Shown: positions 7,906 through 17,040 of the stretch, one piece after another
Position numbering within the stretch: position 1 is the first letter of the stretch
Layout of the letters: every line of letters begins with the position of its first letter
Origin: Pseudomonadota bacterium
GTDB lineage: Bacteria > Pseudomonadota > Gammaproteobacteria > Xanthomonadales > Xanthomonadaceae
Length of the DNA: 64,000 bases
NCBI GenBank assembly: GCA_018242485.1
Contig: JAFEBV010000005.1
Coordinates: 62,001 to 126,000, forward strand
Direction: 5' to 3'
The notes under the pieces: generated by a model
The model's input: the letters and a program-made list of their open reading frames with translations, nothing else
Told to the model about the DNA's origin: nothing
Databases searched by the model: none
Program-made: the position numbers and the translations under genes

Positions 7906-8661
7906 ATGGAAACAGTCTCACTCGCCCGCATCATCGAAGCCGCCCTGCTCGCCGCGCAAAGGCCGCTGTCGCTCGCGCTGCTCGCCGAGCTGTTCGCCGA
8001 CGAGCCCTCGATCGACGCCGACGCGCTCGCGCAGGCGCTTGCGAGCTTGCAAGCCGATTGCGCCGGGCGCGGCGTGGAACTGGTCGAAGTCGCCTCCGGC
8101 TGGCGCTATCAGGTGCGTACCGACGTGCAGCCGTGGGTGTCGCGGCTGTGGGCCGAGCGGCAGGCCAAGTACACCCGCGCAACCCTGGAAACGCTGGCGT
8201 TGATCGCTTACCGGCAGCCGATCACCCGCGGCGAAATCGAGGCGGTGCGCGGCGTGGCGGTCAATACCAACACCATCAAGACGCTGGAAGAACGCGAATG
8301 GATCCGCGTGGTCGGCCATCGCGACGTGCCCGGCAAACCGGCGCTGTACGGCACCACCCGCGGCTTCCTCGACTACTTCGGGCTGAAGAGCCTCGACCAG
8401 TTGCCGCCGCTGGCGGAGATCGGCGAGATCGCCGCGCCGGATCCCGAGCTGCCATTCGAATCGGTGCCGACGGTGGCGATCATCGAAATGGAACTGCCCG
8501 ATGAAACCGGCGCGATCGAACACGATGCCGCGTTCGATCCGCTGCCGAATGCCACCGAAATCGAAACCAGCCCCGAAGATTCACCGTCTCCCGTCGCAGT
8601 CACCGACTGCGATGTCACTACACCAGCGCGCCACGACGCGCACGAGCCCAGCCATGACTGA
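7906..8661 (+). CDS. scpB: Segregation and condensation protein B
   Basis: The winged-helix subunit of the SMC-ScpA-ScpB complex. The core of about 170 residues shows IIEAALLAAQRPLSLALLAELF, GWRYQVRTD, the second winged helix TLETLALIAYRQPITRGEIEAVRGV and RGFLDYFGLKSLDQLPPL. It is followed by an acidic, Thr/Pro-rich tail of about 70 residues that is not part of the fold. The ATG at 7906 fits the family start; an in-frame ATG at 7789 would read through the repeat and is not used. The last 8 bases overlap rluB. Confidence 0.92.
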   Translation: METVSLARIIEAALLAAQRPLSLALLAELFADEPSIDADALAQALASLQADCAGRGVELVEVASGWRYQVRTDVQPWVSRLWAERQAKYTRATLETLALIAYRQPITRGEIEAVRGVAVNTNTIKTLEEREWIRVVGHRDVPGKPALYGTTRGFLDYFGLKSLDQLPPLAEIGEIAAPDPELPFESVPTVAIIEMELPDETGAIEHDAAFDPLPNATEIETSPEDSPSPVAVTDCDVTTPARHDAHEPSHD

Positions 8662-10489
8662 CAAGCATCATCGCCATCCCCACAGCCACGACGGCCACGC
8701 CAAGCACGGCAAACTCGCGCAGGACAATGCCGCGCACGACAAGTCCGCGCAGGACAAGACCGCGAGCGACAACGCACGCGGTCGCCTGTCCCTGCATCGC
8801 GGCGAATCCGCCGCCGCAGCGCCGCGCCTCGAGGAGCGCCTGCACAAGGTGCTCGCGCAGGCGGGACTGGGCTCGCGCCGCGCGCTGGAAGAACGCATCG
8901 CCCACGGCATGGTGCGCGTCAACGGCGAGGTCGCGCAGGTCGGCTCGTCGATCGGCAGCGGCGACCGGGTCGAACTCGACGGCCGCAGCTTCGTCGCCAG
9001 CGCGCTCAACGAACCGGCGCGCGTGCTGATCTACAACAAGCCCGAGGGCGAGGTCACCACCCGCGAGGATCCGGAAGGTCGTCCGACCATCTTCGAGGCG
9101 CTGCCCAACATCAAGGGCGCGCGCTGGATCGCGGTCGGCCGCTTGGACATCAACACCACCGGCTTGCTGCTGCTCACCACCGACGGCGAACTCGCGAACG
9201 CGCTGATGCATCCCTCGCGCGAGGTCGAACGCGAATACGTCTGCCGCATCCACGGCGAGGTGCCGGACAACATCGTCGATCGCCTCAAGCGCGGCGTGGC
9301 GCTGGACGACGGCCCGGCGAAATTCGATCTCATCGAGCCGATCAACAGCTCCGATGCGCATGCGTGGTTCCGTGTGGGCGTGAAGGAAGGCCGCAATCGC
9401 GAAGTGCGCCGGCTGTGGGAATCGCAGGGATATCAGGTCAGCCGGCTCAAGCGCATCCGCTACGGCGCGATCACCCTGCCGCGCCTGCTCAAGCGCGGGC
9501 AGAGCGAGGAGCTACCACAGGAACAGGTCGAAGCCCTGCAGAAGGAACTCGGCCTCGAGGGCGGCGCGCAGGTGCTGACCCTGCAACCGGTGATCGGCCA
9601 GCGCAAGGCGCGCAACGAGATCCACATCCGCAAGGAGGAGCGTGGCGGCAAGGCCTACGTCAACGGCGCGCTGTCCACCGCCGATGAAGGCCGCGAACTA
9701 CGCCGTTTCGATCATGTGCGCGAGGATCGTCCCGGTCGCGGTCCGCGCAAGCACGGTGGTTACGGCAAGAAGAACGCGCACGGCAACGCGCCGCCGAAAC
9801 AGCACCACCACGGTCGTCACGAGGATCAACCGCCGGCGTCCTACAGCCACGACAAGCCCGCGCACGGCCGCGGCGCGCCGCGTGGCCGCCCCTACGGGCA
9901 GCACGCCGGCAACGGACATCCGGGCGGAGCGCGTCACGGCGACAAGCCGTTCGGCCAAGGTCGTCCGTTCAAACCGCGACCCGGCCAGGGCGGGCCGGCG
10001 CAGGGTGGCAACAGCACCGAGTTCCGCAGTTGGTATGTGCCCGAGGGCGTGGATACCGGCCCGCGGCAGGCACGCGGCGGGCACCATCGCGGTCAGGGTC
10101 GCCCCGGCACCGCCGGTCAGGCGCCGTACGCGCCTTCGCGCGGCGGACCACGCGGTCAGGGCGCACCACGTCCGCACGGCGGGCATCCGGGCACGCGCGA
10201 TCCACAGGGTTTCCATGCGCGTTCGGGTGATGGCCCGCGGGGTGAACGCGGTCGCTACGGCGGCGATCAACGCCCGGATCATCGGGGCGACCATCGCGGC
10301 GAACCACGCAATGATTTCCGCGGCGAACGCACGCATGCAGGCCCGAGCCGTGGCCCGCAAGGACCGCGTCGCGACGGCCAGCGCCCGCCGCAGCGTGGCC
10401 CCGGCGGCACGCACAAGGGCCCGCGCGGCGATCGCCCGCACCGCCCCGGCGCACCGCGTTACGAAGGACTGCCGCGCGACGAGGACTGA
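8654..10489 (+). CDS. rluB: 23S rRNA pseudouridine synthase RluB with very long low-complexity tail
   Basis: RluB makes pseudouridine 2605 in 23S rRNA. After a His/Asp/Lys-rich leader of about 55 residues comes an S4 domain (RLHKVLAQAGLGSRRALEERI, about 57-115) and the RsuA-type catalytic domain with GRLDINTTGLLLLT (catalytic Asp) and EGRNREVRRLWESQG; the core ends near residue 325. Then follow about 285 residues almost wholly of Gly, Arg, His, Pro, Gln and Lys, with many RGG-, HGG- and GP-like units, predicted disordered and probably RNA-binding. Total length is 611 residues against about 290 in E. coli. ATGACTGA overlap with scpB indicates coupling. Confidence 0.92.
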   Translation: MTDKHHRHPHSHDGHAKHGKLAQDNAAHDKSAQDKTASDNARGRLSLHRGESAAAAPRLEERLHKVLAQAGLGSRRALEERIAHGMVRVNGEVAQVGSSIGSGDRVELDGRSFVASALNEPARVLIYNKPEGEVTTREDPEGRPTIFEALPNIKGARWIAVGRLDINTTGLLLLTTDGELANALMHPSREVEREYVCRIHGEVPDNIVDRLKRGVALDDGPAKFDLIEPINSSDAHAWFRVGVKEGRNREVRRLWESQGYQVSRLKRIRYGAITLPRLLKRGQSEELPQEQVEALQKELGLEGGAQVLTLQPVIGQRKARNEIHIRKEERGGKAYVNGALSTADEGRELRRFDHVREDRPGRGPRKHGGYGKKNAHGNAPPKQHHHGRHEDQPPASYSHDKPAHGRGAPRGRPYGQHAGNGHPGGARHGDKPFGQGRPFKPRPGQGGPAQGGNSTEFRSWYVPEGVDTGPRQARGGHHRGQGRPGTAGQAPYAPSRGGPRGQGAPRPHGGHPGTRDPQGFHARSGDGPRGERGRYGGDQRPDHRGDHRGEPRNDFRGERTHAGPSRGPQGPRRDGQRPPQRGPGGTHKGPRGDRPHRPGAPRYEGLPRDED

Positions 10490-10528
10490 TCCATCCTTCC
10501 GGAGACGGCTTGAGGGATCGTGGTGGAT

Positions 10529-10554
10529 GTTTCGCCCCTCTTTCGGGGCGAAGC
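10529..10554. terminator. Hairpin between convergent rluB and omega-amidase genes
   Basis: A perfect 8-base stem, TTCGCCCC and GGGGCGAA, with a six-base loop, extendable by a G-T and a G-C pair. It lies 40 bases after the rluB stop and about 110 bases after the end of the opposing gene. No strong T-run follows, so its action as a terminator is an inference from position and stem strength. Confidence 0.5.
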
Positions 10555-10664
10555 GGTGCGCTTGCGAACCCTCGATTCGCGCACCCTTGAGCGTCCATCA
10601 CCCCGTGCGAGAGTCGGGGTGGGGAGGGTGAGGAAGCCAATGACTTCAACCCGTTCCACGAAAT

Positions 10665-11462
10665 CTACGTGATCGTGAACGCATCCGCATCCAGCATCGC
10701 CGGAAAACGCTTGCGATGCGCCAGCAATTCCGCCGCCTGCAGCGTGGTCGTCGCCACCACCTCGGCATCGCCGCATTCGCTGGCCGGATGGCCGAGGAAG
10801 TCGATCACCGAACTGTCGCCGGCGTAATCGAGGTGGTTGCCGTCGGTGCCGACGCGGTTGACGCCGACGACGTAGCTCAGGTTCTCGATCGCGCGCGCGC
10901 GCAGCAGGGTGCGCCACGGATAGGCGCGCACGCCCGGCCAGTTGGCGACATAGATCAGCAGGTCGTAATCGAGGTCGCCCTTGCGTTCGACATCGAAACG
11001 ATTGCGCGAAAACACCGGGAAGCGCAGGTCGTAGCAGACCAGCGGACAGATGCGCCAGCCGCGCCATTCCACGCTCAAGCGCTCATGGCCTGCGGCGTAG
11101 CGCTCGTGCTCACCGGCATAGCGGAACAGGTGGCGCTTGTCGTAATGGCGCAGACTGCCATCAGGCTTGGCGAACAGCAGGCGATTGAACACGCCCGCTT
11201 CGGTGCGCAGTTGCACGCTGCCGGTGACCGCGGCCTTCGCAGCTTTCGCCTGCGCGAGGATCCACGCGACGGTCGGGCCTTGCATCGTCTCGGCGTTGTG
11301 GATCGCCTCGTTCGAGAAGCCGCTGGTGAAGGTCTCCGGCAGCACGATCAGGTCGGTGTGGCCGCGCAGCGGCTCGATCAGATCGGCGTAGTAATCGCGA
11401 TTGCCGGCCGGATCGTGCCAGCGGGTGGCGCCCTGGACGATGGATACTCGAAGATCCTGCAT
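10665..11462 (-). CDS. Carbon-nitrogen hydrolase, omega-amidase (YafV/Nit2-like)
   Basis: A 265-residue nitrilase-superfamily enzyme. The catalytic triad is visible: Glu in VLPETFTSGF, Lys in HYDKRHLF and Cys in PLVCYDLRFPVF. The sequence fits the YafV/Nit2 branch, which hydrolyses alpha-ketoglutaramate or alpha-ketosuccinamate (omega-amidase) in the methionine salvage and glutamine transamination route. The final FPAMLDADAF tail matches that branch. The start at 11462 is preceded by AGGAG; the frame is open 69 codons further. It is a single gene, convergent with rluB and divergent from the TPR-sulfotransferase. Confidence 0.88.
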   Translation of the reverse strand: MQDLRVSIVQGATRWHDPAGNRDYYADLIEPLRGHTDLIVLPETFTSGFSNEAIHNAETMQGPTVAWILAQAKAAKAAVTGSVQLRTEAGVFNRLLFAKPDGSLRHYDKRHLFRYAGEHERYAAGHERLSVEWRGWRICPLVCYDLRFPVFSRNRFDVERKGDLDYDLLIYVANWPGVRAYPWRTLLRARAIENLSYVVGVNRVGTDGNHLDYAGDSSVIDFLGHPASECGDAEVVATTTLQAAELLAHRKRFPAMLDADAFTIT

Positions 11463-11650
11463 GACATGGCTCCTGGAAGTCCGTCGATTGTGCCGCAAAG
11501 CGCGACTCCGGCACGAGGGGCAGGCTTGGCAATCGCCCCCGTAGAGCTGGCCGATTGTGCGAATATCGTCGCCTCGCATCACATCGAAACCGCCATGGGT
11601 TTGCTTGGCACTCCGGGAACCAAACCGTGCTGGCATATCGTGATTGGCGT

Positions 11651-13864
11651 ATGCCCGGCGATATGCCAATGATCGACGGCCCAGCTACCGATGGGTTGGA
11701 AACCGCACGCAAGGCTCGCCTGCATGGCGAATCGGATCGCGCGGAACAAGCCTATTTGGCATACCTTCGTAACGCGTGGAACGATTCCGACGCTCTAGCC
11801 GAATTCGGCGATTTGTGTCTGCAACGCGGACGTACGCAGGCAGCGTGTATCCATCTGTACCGTGCGACCATGCTGCGCCCCAGCGACACAGCCCTGCGCT
11901 TGGGTTTGGCATATGCGCAACTGCGCGATCACAACCCGACAGCGGCGCTGGAGTCCTTCAATACCGTCCTGACCGCGTCGCCGCATGATGCGTTTGCGCT
12001 CAATGGCGTGGGCTTGTGCCACCTGCTCGCCGACGCTCCGGCCAAGGCCGCGGCCAACTTCGTGCGTGCCGCATCCATGGCCCCACGAGAAACTTCGATC
12101 CTCGTCAACGGTGCGGAAGCCAGTCTGAAAGCCGGCGACTCTGCCGGCGCGCTGGCATGGATCGAGAGAGCAGTACAACTTGATCCACGCGCGATGATTC
12201 TGATGCATGCGCGGTATCTGCGCGAAAACGGGCAGCACGCAAGAGCATTGGCAACACTGGACACGCTGCCATCCCATGAGCGCACGCATCCGGCGGCGAT
12301 CCTCGAACATGCGCGCTGCCTTCGCGGATCGGGCCGGAGCCGCGATGCGATGGCAACACTTGCGCGGCTTGCGTCGGAAAGCGCCGTTTATCACGAGGAA
12401 ATGGGCCATTGCCTGTCATCGCCCGCCAATGCGAAACAACGCCACGACCATTGGTTCACTGCAGCGCAGATGCTGTTCGATGCGCACAAACTCGGCCGTG
12501 CGCGCAGCCTGCTAGACCGCCTGCTGGCGGAAGATCGCGACCATGCGCAAGCATGGAATCTGCTGGGTATCGTGCATCAGACCGCCGGCCACAACGCGTT
12601 GGCGCAGGACGCTTTCCGCTGCGCGATTTCATCCGATGCATCCATGTGGCAAGCGTACTGGCAGTTGGGCAGCGAGTTGGAACAACACAATCGCATCGAG
12701 GATGCAAAACGTGTCGTCGATGAGGCGATGCGCTTGCGAGCTGACGCCGCGACCGACGAAGACGACGTCCAACTGCACCTGGTCGCGTGTCGACTTGCGC
12801 GCCGCGAAGGGCGGCTCGACCGCGCGCAGCAGGAACTGGATGCGCTATCCGCATTCCACCTGAGCGACGCATCGTGTTTGTTGACGACCTTCGAACGCGC
12901 CCGCCTGCTGGATCGGCTCGACCGCCCGACGGAGGCGATGGCCGTCTACATCAACGGCAATGCGCTGGCACAGCGGATGTCGCCGGCCAATCAACCGCGA
13001 TCCAATCCCTATCTCGCCGAGGTGGAGGAATGGCTCGACCTCGTTCGCGACGGCTGGCTGGCCGACTGGCCCGCGCCCTTGATGGTTGATCCTGCCGCCG
13101 AGCCAGATCCGGTATTCGTGGTCGGCTTCCCGCGCTCTGGCACCACCTTGTTCGAACAGATCCTCGACGGCAACACTCGCGCACAGGTACTCAAGGAAGA
13201 ACCGACAGCCGTGCGCATGCGAGACATCGTGGCGGCGCTGCCGGATGGTTATCCGCGTGCAGTCCGAAGCCTGGATGGAATCGACCTCGGCTATCTGCGC
13301 CGCGCTTATTTCGATGCCGTGTCCACCTGCTGCCAACGTGATCGCACACGTCTTCTGGTCGACAAGATGCCACTGCAGATGAACCGAGCGGCGTTGATCC
13401 AGCGGGTGTTCCCACGCGCGCGCTGGATTTTTCTGACGCGCCATCCAGCCGACGTGTGCCTGAGCTGCTTCCAGCAGAACTTCACTCCGAACGCGGCGAT
13501 GGCCAACTTTTACACGCTCGATGACACGGTACGGCTGTACCTGTGCACGATGGAACTATGGGATGCCTTCTGCAGCCGCCTGCATCTGTCCGTCCACACG
13601 GTGCGCTATGAGGGCTTGATCGCCGATCCGGCTACCGAAACCCGGAGCGCGTGCGATTTCCTCGGCCTGCCGTGGCAAGCCGAGCAATTGCGCTTTGCCG
13701 AACGCGCCCGTAGCGGTACACGCATCACCACGCCGAGCTACGAGCAAGTCAGTCAGCCGCTGCACGATCGCGCAATCGGGCGCTGGGTACGCTACCGCGC
13801 GTGGCTCGAACCTTACCTTCCGCAATTGCAGCCGTGGATCGAACGTTACGGCAAAGCGACGTAG
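11651..13864 (+). CDS. TPR-repeat sulfotransferase (first copy)
   Basis: A protein of about 737 residues with an N-terminal TPR solenoid (roughly residues 15-440, many repeats of the A-x-x-x-G-x-x-A kind) and a C-terminal PAPS-dependent sulfotransferase domain. The PAPS 5'-phosphosulfate loop VVGFPRSGTTLFEQIL and the RWIFLTRHPADVCLSCF 3'-phosphate segment are clear. The acceptor is unknown; such proteins are common in Xanthomonadales and Caulobacterales. Three in-frame ATGs (11651, 11663, 11669) compete and none has a good ribosome binding site, so the start is uncertain. Codon use is somewhat less GC-biased than in its neighbours. A second copy lies at 33.7-35.8 kb. Confidence 0.85.
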   Translation: MPGDMPMIDGPATDGLETARKARLHGESDRAEQAYLAYLRNAWNDSDALAEFGDLCLQRGRTQAACIHLYRATMLRPSDTALRLGLAYAQLRDHNPTAALESFNTVLTASPHDAFALNGVGLCHLLADAPAKAAANFVRAASMAPRETSILVNGAEASLKAGDSAGALAWIERAVQLDPRAMILMHARYLRENGQHARALATLDTLPSHERTHPAAILEHARCLRGSGRSRDAMATLARLASESAVYHEEMGHCLSSPANAKQRHDHWFTAAQMLFDAHKLGRARSLLDRLLAEDRDHAQAWNLLGIVHQTAGHNALAQDAFRCAISSDASMWQAYWQLGSELEQHNRIEDAKRVVDEAMRLRADAATDEDDVQLHLVACRLARREGRLDRAQQELDALSAFHLSDASCLLTTFERARLLDRLDRPTEAMAVYINGNALAQRMSPANQPRSNPYLAEVEEWLDLVRDGWLADWPAPLMVDPAAEPDPVFVVGFPRSGTTLFEQILDGNTRAQVLKEEPTAVRMRDIVAALPDGYPRAVRSLDGIDLGYLRRAYFDAVSTCCQRDRTRLLVDKMPLQMNRAALIQRVFPRARWIFLTRHPADVCLSCFQQNFTPNAAMANFYTLDDTVRLYLCTMELWDAFCSRLHLSVHTVRYEGLIADPATETRSACDFLGLPWQAEQLRFAERARSGTRITTPSYEQVSQPLHDRAIGRWVRYRAWLEPYLPQLQPWIERYGKAT

Positions 13865-13865
13865 G

Positions 13866-14303
13866 TCAATCGCTATCAGGGTGCAGCCAGCCGGCATCGC
13901 CTTCTCGATAGCGCTCGTGTTTCCAGATCGGCACGCGCGACTTGACCTCGTTGATGATCCAGCGACATGCAGCGAAGGCCGCGTCGCGGTGCGCAGCCGA
14001 AGCACCGACCCAGACCGCGACGTCGCCGATGTCCAGTTCGCCGATGCGGTGGACCGCGACCGCATCGAGGATGTCGAAGCGCGTGTGCGCCTCATCGAGA
14101 ATGCGCGCGCCTTCGGCCTGCGCCAGTTCGACATAGGCCTCGTAGCGCAGGCCGTTCACCGAACGGCCCTCGTTGTGGTCGCGCACGCGGCCCTCGAAGC
14201 TGGCGAAACCGCCGGCGCGGCGGTCGTCCATGCGCGCGCGCAGCGCGGCTACTTCGATCGGTTCGGCAGAAATCCGGAATGTCGGCTCACTCGAATCGTT
14301 CAT
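13866..14303 (-). CDS. moaE: Molybdopterin synthase catalytic subunit
   Basis: The large subunit of molybdopterin synthase, which together with thiocarboxylated MoaD inserts the dithiolene sulfurs into precursor Z. The 145-residue protein shows GGFASFEGRVRDHNEGR, LRYEAYVELA, VAVHRIGELDIGDVAVWVGASAAHRDAAF and the catalytic Lys region VKSRVPIWKHE. The ATG at 14303 is the family start; upstream in-frame ATGs add no homology. It ends one base from the convergent TPR-sulfotransferase stop and lies 87 bases downstream of moaD. Confidence 0.93.
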   Translation of the reverse strand: MNDSSEPTFRISAEPIEVAALRARMDDRRAGGFASFEGRVRDHNEGRSVNGLRYEAYVELAQAEGARILDEAHTRFDILDAVAVHRIGELDIGDVAVWVGASAAHRDAAFAACRWIINEVKSRVPIWKHERYREGDAGWLHPDSD

Positions 14304-14390
14304 GTGCGCACCTTCGGCGCGTCGTTCACTTCGATGCTGCATGGTCCAACGCCGGAGTGACACGAGGTAATGATCCTCGAACGCATCGAC

Positions 14391-14630
14391 TCACCCTCCC
14401 GATACCGGCGGGATGAAGGCGATCTCGTCGCCATCGGCGGCCAGTTCATTCCACGGCGCGAAGGCGCCGTTGCGGGCCACCCGCAGGCGCTGCCGCTGCA
14501 GCACGAAGCCGTGGCGTGACCGCGCCTGTTCGTACAGATCGGCCAGGCTCGCGGTCGCGACTTCCAGCGACTCCTGCTCGCAACCGGCGGCATCGCGCAG
14601 GCTGGCGAAGTACAACAGGCGCACGCGCAT
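14391..14630 (-). CDS. moaD: Molybdopterin synthase sulfur carrier subunit
   Basis: A 79-residue beta-grasp (ubiquitin-like) protein with the obligatory C-terminal Gly-Gly (PPVSGG), which is adenylated and thiocarboxylated before donating sulfur in MoaE. The core VRLLYFASLRDAAG and the late DEIAFIPPVSGG are typical. The ATG overlaps the moaC stop by ATGA, which fixes the start even though the same frame stays open far upstream. Confidence 0.92.
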   Translation of the reverse strand: MRVRLLYFASLRDAAGCEQESLEVATASLADLYEQARSRHGFVLQRQRLRVARNGAFAPWNELAADGDEIAFIPPVSGG

Positions 14631-15136
14631 CAGTCGATCTCCCCGACGTCGCGCTTGCCGCCGCGTTTGCCGAGCAGCCGCGTCGGCCCGATCACGATGG
14701 CGTGCGACAGCGCCTTGCACATGTCGTACACCGTCAACGCCGCGACCGACACGCCGGTCAGGGCTTCCATCTCCACCCCGGTGCGGTGCGTGCTGCGCAC
14801 CTGGCAACGAATGCCCAGCGTGCGCGCATCGAGCCAATCGAGCGTGAACTTGCAACCATCGATCGGCAGCGGGTGGCAGAACGGAATCAGCTCGTGGGTG
14901 CGCTTGACCGCCAGCGTGCCGGCGATGATCGCGGTATCGAGCACCGGGCCCTTGGCGCTGGCCATGCCCTGCCCGCGCAACGCCTCGGCGACGGCGGCGG
15001 GAAAACGCACGCGGCTGGCCGCCAGAGCGCTGCGCACGCTGACCGGCTTGGCCGCGACATCGACCATCGTCGGCTGGCCGGCGGCGTCGAGGTGGGTCAG
15101 CTTGCGATTGCCTTGTTTCACAGCATCTCCACGCAT
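14630..15136 (-). CDS. moaC: Cyclic pyranopterin monophosphate synthase accessory protein
   Basis: Works with MoaA to turn GTP into cyclic pyranopterin monophosphate, the first molybdenum cofactor step. [18 protein letters not shown], the [33 protein letters not shown] block (split across residues about 60-95), [23 protein letters not shown] and GKRGGK are the family signatures. The ATG at 15136 gives 168 residues. A GTG at 15121 with GGAG five bases before it is an equally plausible start and would match the short E. coli N-terminus better. The stop overlaps the moaD start. Confidence 0.92.
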   Translation of the reverse strand: MRGDAVKQGNRKLTHLDAAGQPTMVDVAAKPVSVRSALAASRVRFPAAVAEALRGQGMASAKGPVLDTAIIAGTLAVKRTHELIPFCHPLPIDGCKFTLDWLDARTLGIRCQVRSTHRTGVEMEALTGVSVAALTVYDMCKALSHAIVIGPTRLLGKRGGKRDVGEID

Positions 15137-15227
15137 TTCCTGAGGTCCATCGGATTGCCGGGTTCGACATCCATGTCTCACCGGGCAACTCCGGCCCTAC
15201 GCTCCTGCTACGGGCGTTCGTCGCCGC

Positions 15228-15250
15228 GCGATCTGCCACTGGCAGATCGC
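15228..15250. repeat. Palindromic intergenic repeat, copy A
   Basis: A perfect 11-base inverted repeat, GCGATCTGCCA and TGGCAGATCGC, around a single C. It is preceded by CGGGCGTTCGTCGCC. Two relatives occur at 40.9-41.0 kb with the same central CTGCCA-C-TGGCAG but altered outer arm bases that keep pairing. It lies in the 126-base gap between moaA and moaC, which otherwise holds nothing recognisable. Confidence 0.75.
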
Positions 15251-15262
15251 AAGCACGGCGAC

Positions 15263-16285
15263 TCACCCACCTATCACATACATCTCGATATGCCGCCCGC
15301 CGCGCGCCGCGCCGCGCAGTTCGCTGTAGCGATCCGCACGCGCGCTCCACAGATCGCGCAGGTGCCCGGCGAGCGCGACCGGATCGTCCAGCCACGGCCG
15401 CAGGTCGTGGCCTTCGCCAGCGAACAAACAGGTGTAAAGCTTGCCATCGGCCGACAGCCGCGCACGGTGGCAATCGCCGCAGAACGGCGCGCTCACCGAG
15501 CTGATGAAGCCGATCTCGCCCTGCCCGTTCACATACGCATGCCGACGTGCGACTTCACCGCGATAGTTGGCATCCAGCGCGCGCAGCGGCCAGCGTGCGG
15601 CGATCGCATCGCGCACCTGCGCCGAGGGCAGCACGCCCTCGCGACGCCAGCCGTTGCAGGTGCCCACGTCCATGTATTCGATGAAGCGCAGCACATGCCC
15701 GCTGTCGCGAAAGTGCGCGGCCAGATCGAGCACGTCGCCATCGTTCATCCCGCGCAGCACCACGGTATTGATCTTGATCGAGGTGAACCCGGCGCGCTCG
15801 GCGGCCTCGATGCCGGCGAGCACGTCGGCCAGATCGCCGCGGCCGCCGGTCATTTCCCGAAAGCGCTGCGGGTCGAGGGTATCGAGGCTGACCGTGAGCC
15901 GGCGCAGGCCCGCGTCGCGTAGCGCCTGCGCCTGCCGCGCGAGCAGGCTTCCATTGGTGGTCAGGGCCAGATCCTCGACGCCCTCGATCGCCGCCAGCCG
16001 CCGCACCAGTTGCGGCAGATCCTTGCGCAGCAGCGGCTCGCCGCCGGTCAGGCGCACTTTACTCACGCCCAGCGCGACGAAGCCGCGCACCGCCACCTCG
16101 ATCTGCTGAAAATCCAGACGCCGGTCCGATCCCAGCAGGGGTTCGTCCGGATGGGTTTCCTCCGGCATGCAGTACGGGCAGCGGAAGTTGCAGGTCTCGA
16201 TCACCGACATGCGCAGGTCGCGCAGCGGCCGCCCGAGGCGGTCGAGCACCAGTGCAGCCTGATCGTTGCGGTCGGGCGCGTTCAT
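15263..16285 (-). CDS. moaA: GTP 3',8-cyclase (molybdenum cofactor)
   Basis: A radical SAM enzyme that, with MoaC, converts GTP to cyclic pyranopterin monophosphate. The 340-residue protein has the N-terminal 4Fe-4S motif CNFRCPYC (residues about 33-40), VRLTGGEPLLRKDL for SAM binding, and the second cluster ligands FCGDCHRARLSADGKLYTCLF near residue 265-285, with the C-terminal Gly-Gly required for catalysis. The start ATG overlaps the preceding metallo-beta-lactamase-fold gene by four bases. The gap to moaC carries a palindromic repeat. Confidence 0.94.
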   Translation of the reverse strand: MNAPDRNDQAALVLDRLGRPLRDLRMSVIETCNFRCPYCMPEETHPDEPLLGSDRRLDFQQIEVAVRGFVALGVSKVRLTGGEPLLRKDLPQLVRRLAAIEGVEDLALTTNGSLLARQAQALRDAGLRRLTVSLDTLDPQRFREMTGGRGDLADVLAGIEAAERAGFTSIKINTVVLRGMNDGDVLDLAAHFRDSGHVLRFIEYMDVGTCNGWRREGVLPSAQVRDAIAARWPLRALDANYRGEVARRHAYVNGQGEIGFISSVSAPFCGDCHRARLSADGKLYTCLFAGEGHDLRPWLDDPVALAGHLRDLWSARADRYSELRGAARGGRHIEMYVIGG

Positions 16286-17040
16286 CGCGCGCCGGTTTCC
16301 GGTGGACACGGCGGCGATAACGCCAGCACCTCGCGCGGGCGGGCGATGCGATGCCCGCGGCGTTCCAGTTCGGCACCAGCCTGCGCGGATTCGTAGTGAT
16401 ACAGCAGCATGCGTTGCCGCAGCTCCGGCGGGTATTCGCGTTCCAGATCGTCCACGCCGGTGTGCGAGGGATTGCCGTGCAGGGCACAGTCGTGGACGAT
16501 CACCTCGCCGCCATCGGCCTGATGGGCGAGCATTTCCGGGATCGGTCGGGTGTCGCCCGAATACACGAAGCTGCCGCGCAGGCGCAGGCCGAACGCGGTA
16601 TCCGGCAGATGGTGCCGGACAGGGAACACGTCGAACCATTGCCCGCCGTGCCAGAAACCGTTGGACACCGGGATCACCTGGAATCCGTCCCAGAAATTCA
16701 CCGTGCCCTCGGCCAGCGCGCCCGGATACGAGGCGACCCGCGCATGCAGATGTGGCAGCACGGTCACTGGGACATACAGCTTGAGCTTGCCACGCAGCAC
16801 CTCGTCGAAATACGCACGGATGAACAGCCGCTCCATCCCGGCGACGTGATCCATGTGCACATGGGTGATGAACAGCGCAGCCGGTGTGCGAGCATAGTGT
16901 TCGAGGTAGGCGGTGAGCGCCTCCTGCCCGCAGTCGATCAGCAACAGCGGCGCGTCGGCGTGCTCGAGCACCACCGAGGACGAACCCAGTTCGACCGCGG
17001 CGGCATTGCCAACGCCGAGGAAACGCAGAGCCCAGCTCAC
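16282..17040 (-). CDS. Metallo-beta-lactamase-fold hydrolase in the moa run
   Basis: A 252-residue MBL-fold protein with the metal motif THVHMDHVAG, a later His in VRHHLPDTAFG, the SGDTRP segment and HDCALHGNPSHTG. The layout, starting with FLGVGNA and VVLEHADAPLLLIDCGQEA, resembles RNase Z/PqqB-like members rather than beta-lactamases or glyoxalases. The substrate is unknown. The GTG start at 17040 overlaps the kdkA stop (GTGA) and its own stop overlaps the moaA start (ATGA), so it is held tightly between a lipopolysaccharide kinase and a cofactor enzyme. Confidence 0.83.
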   Translation of the reverse strand: MSWALRFLGVGNAAAVELGSSSVVLEHADAPLLLIDCGQEALTAYLEHYARTPAALFITHVHMDHVAGMERLFIRAYFDEVLRGKLKLYVPVTVLPHLHARVASYPGALAEGTVNFWDGFQVIPVSNGFWHGGQWFDVFPVRHHLPDTAFGLRLRGSFVYSGDTRPIPEMLAHQADGGEVIVHDCALHGNPSHTGVDDLEREYPPELRQRMLLYHYESAQAGAELERRGHRIARPREVLALSPPCPPETGAR

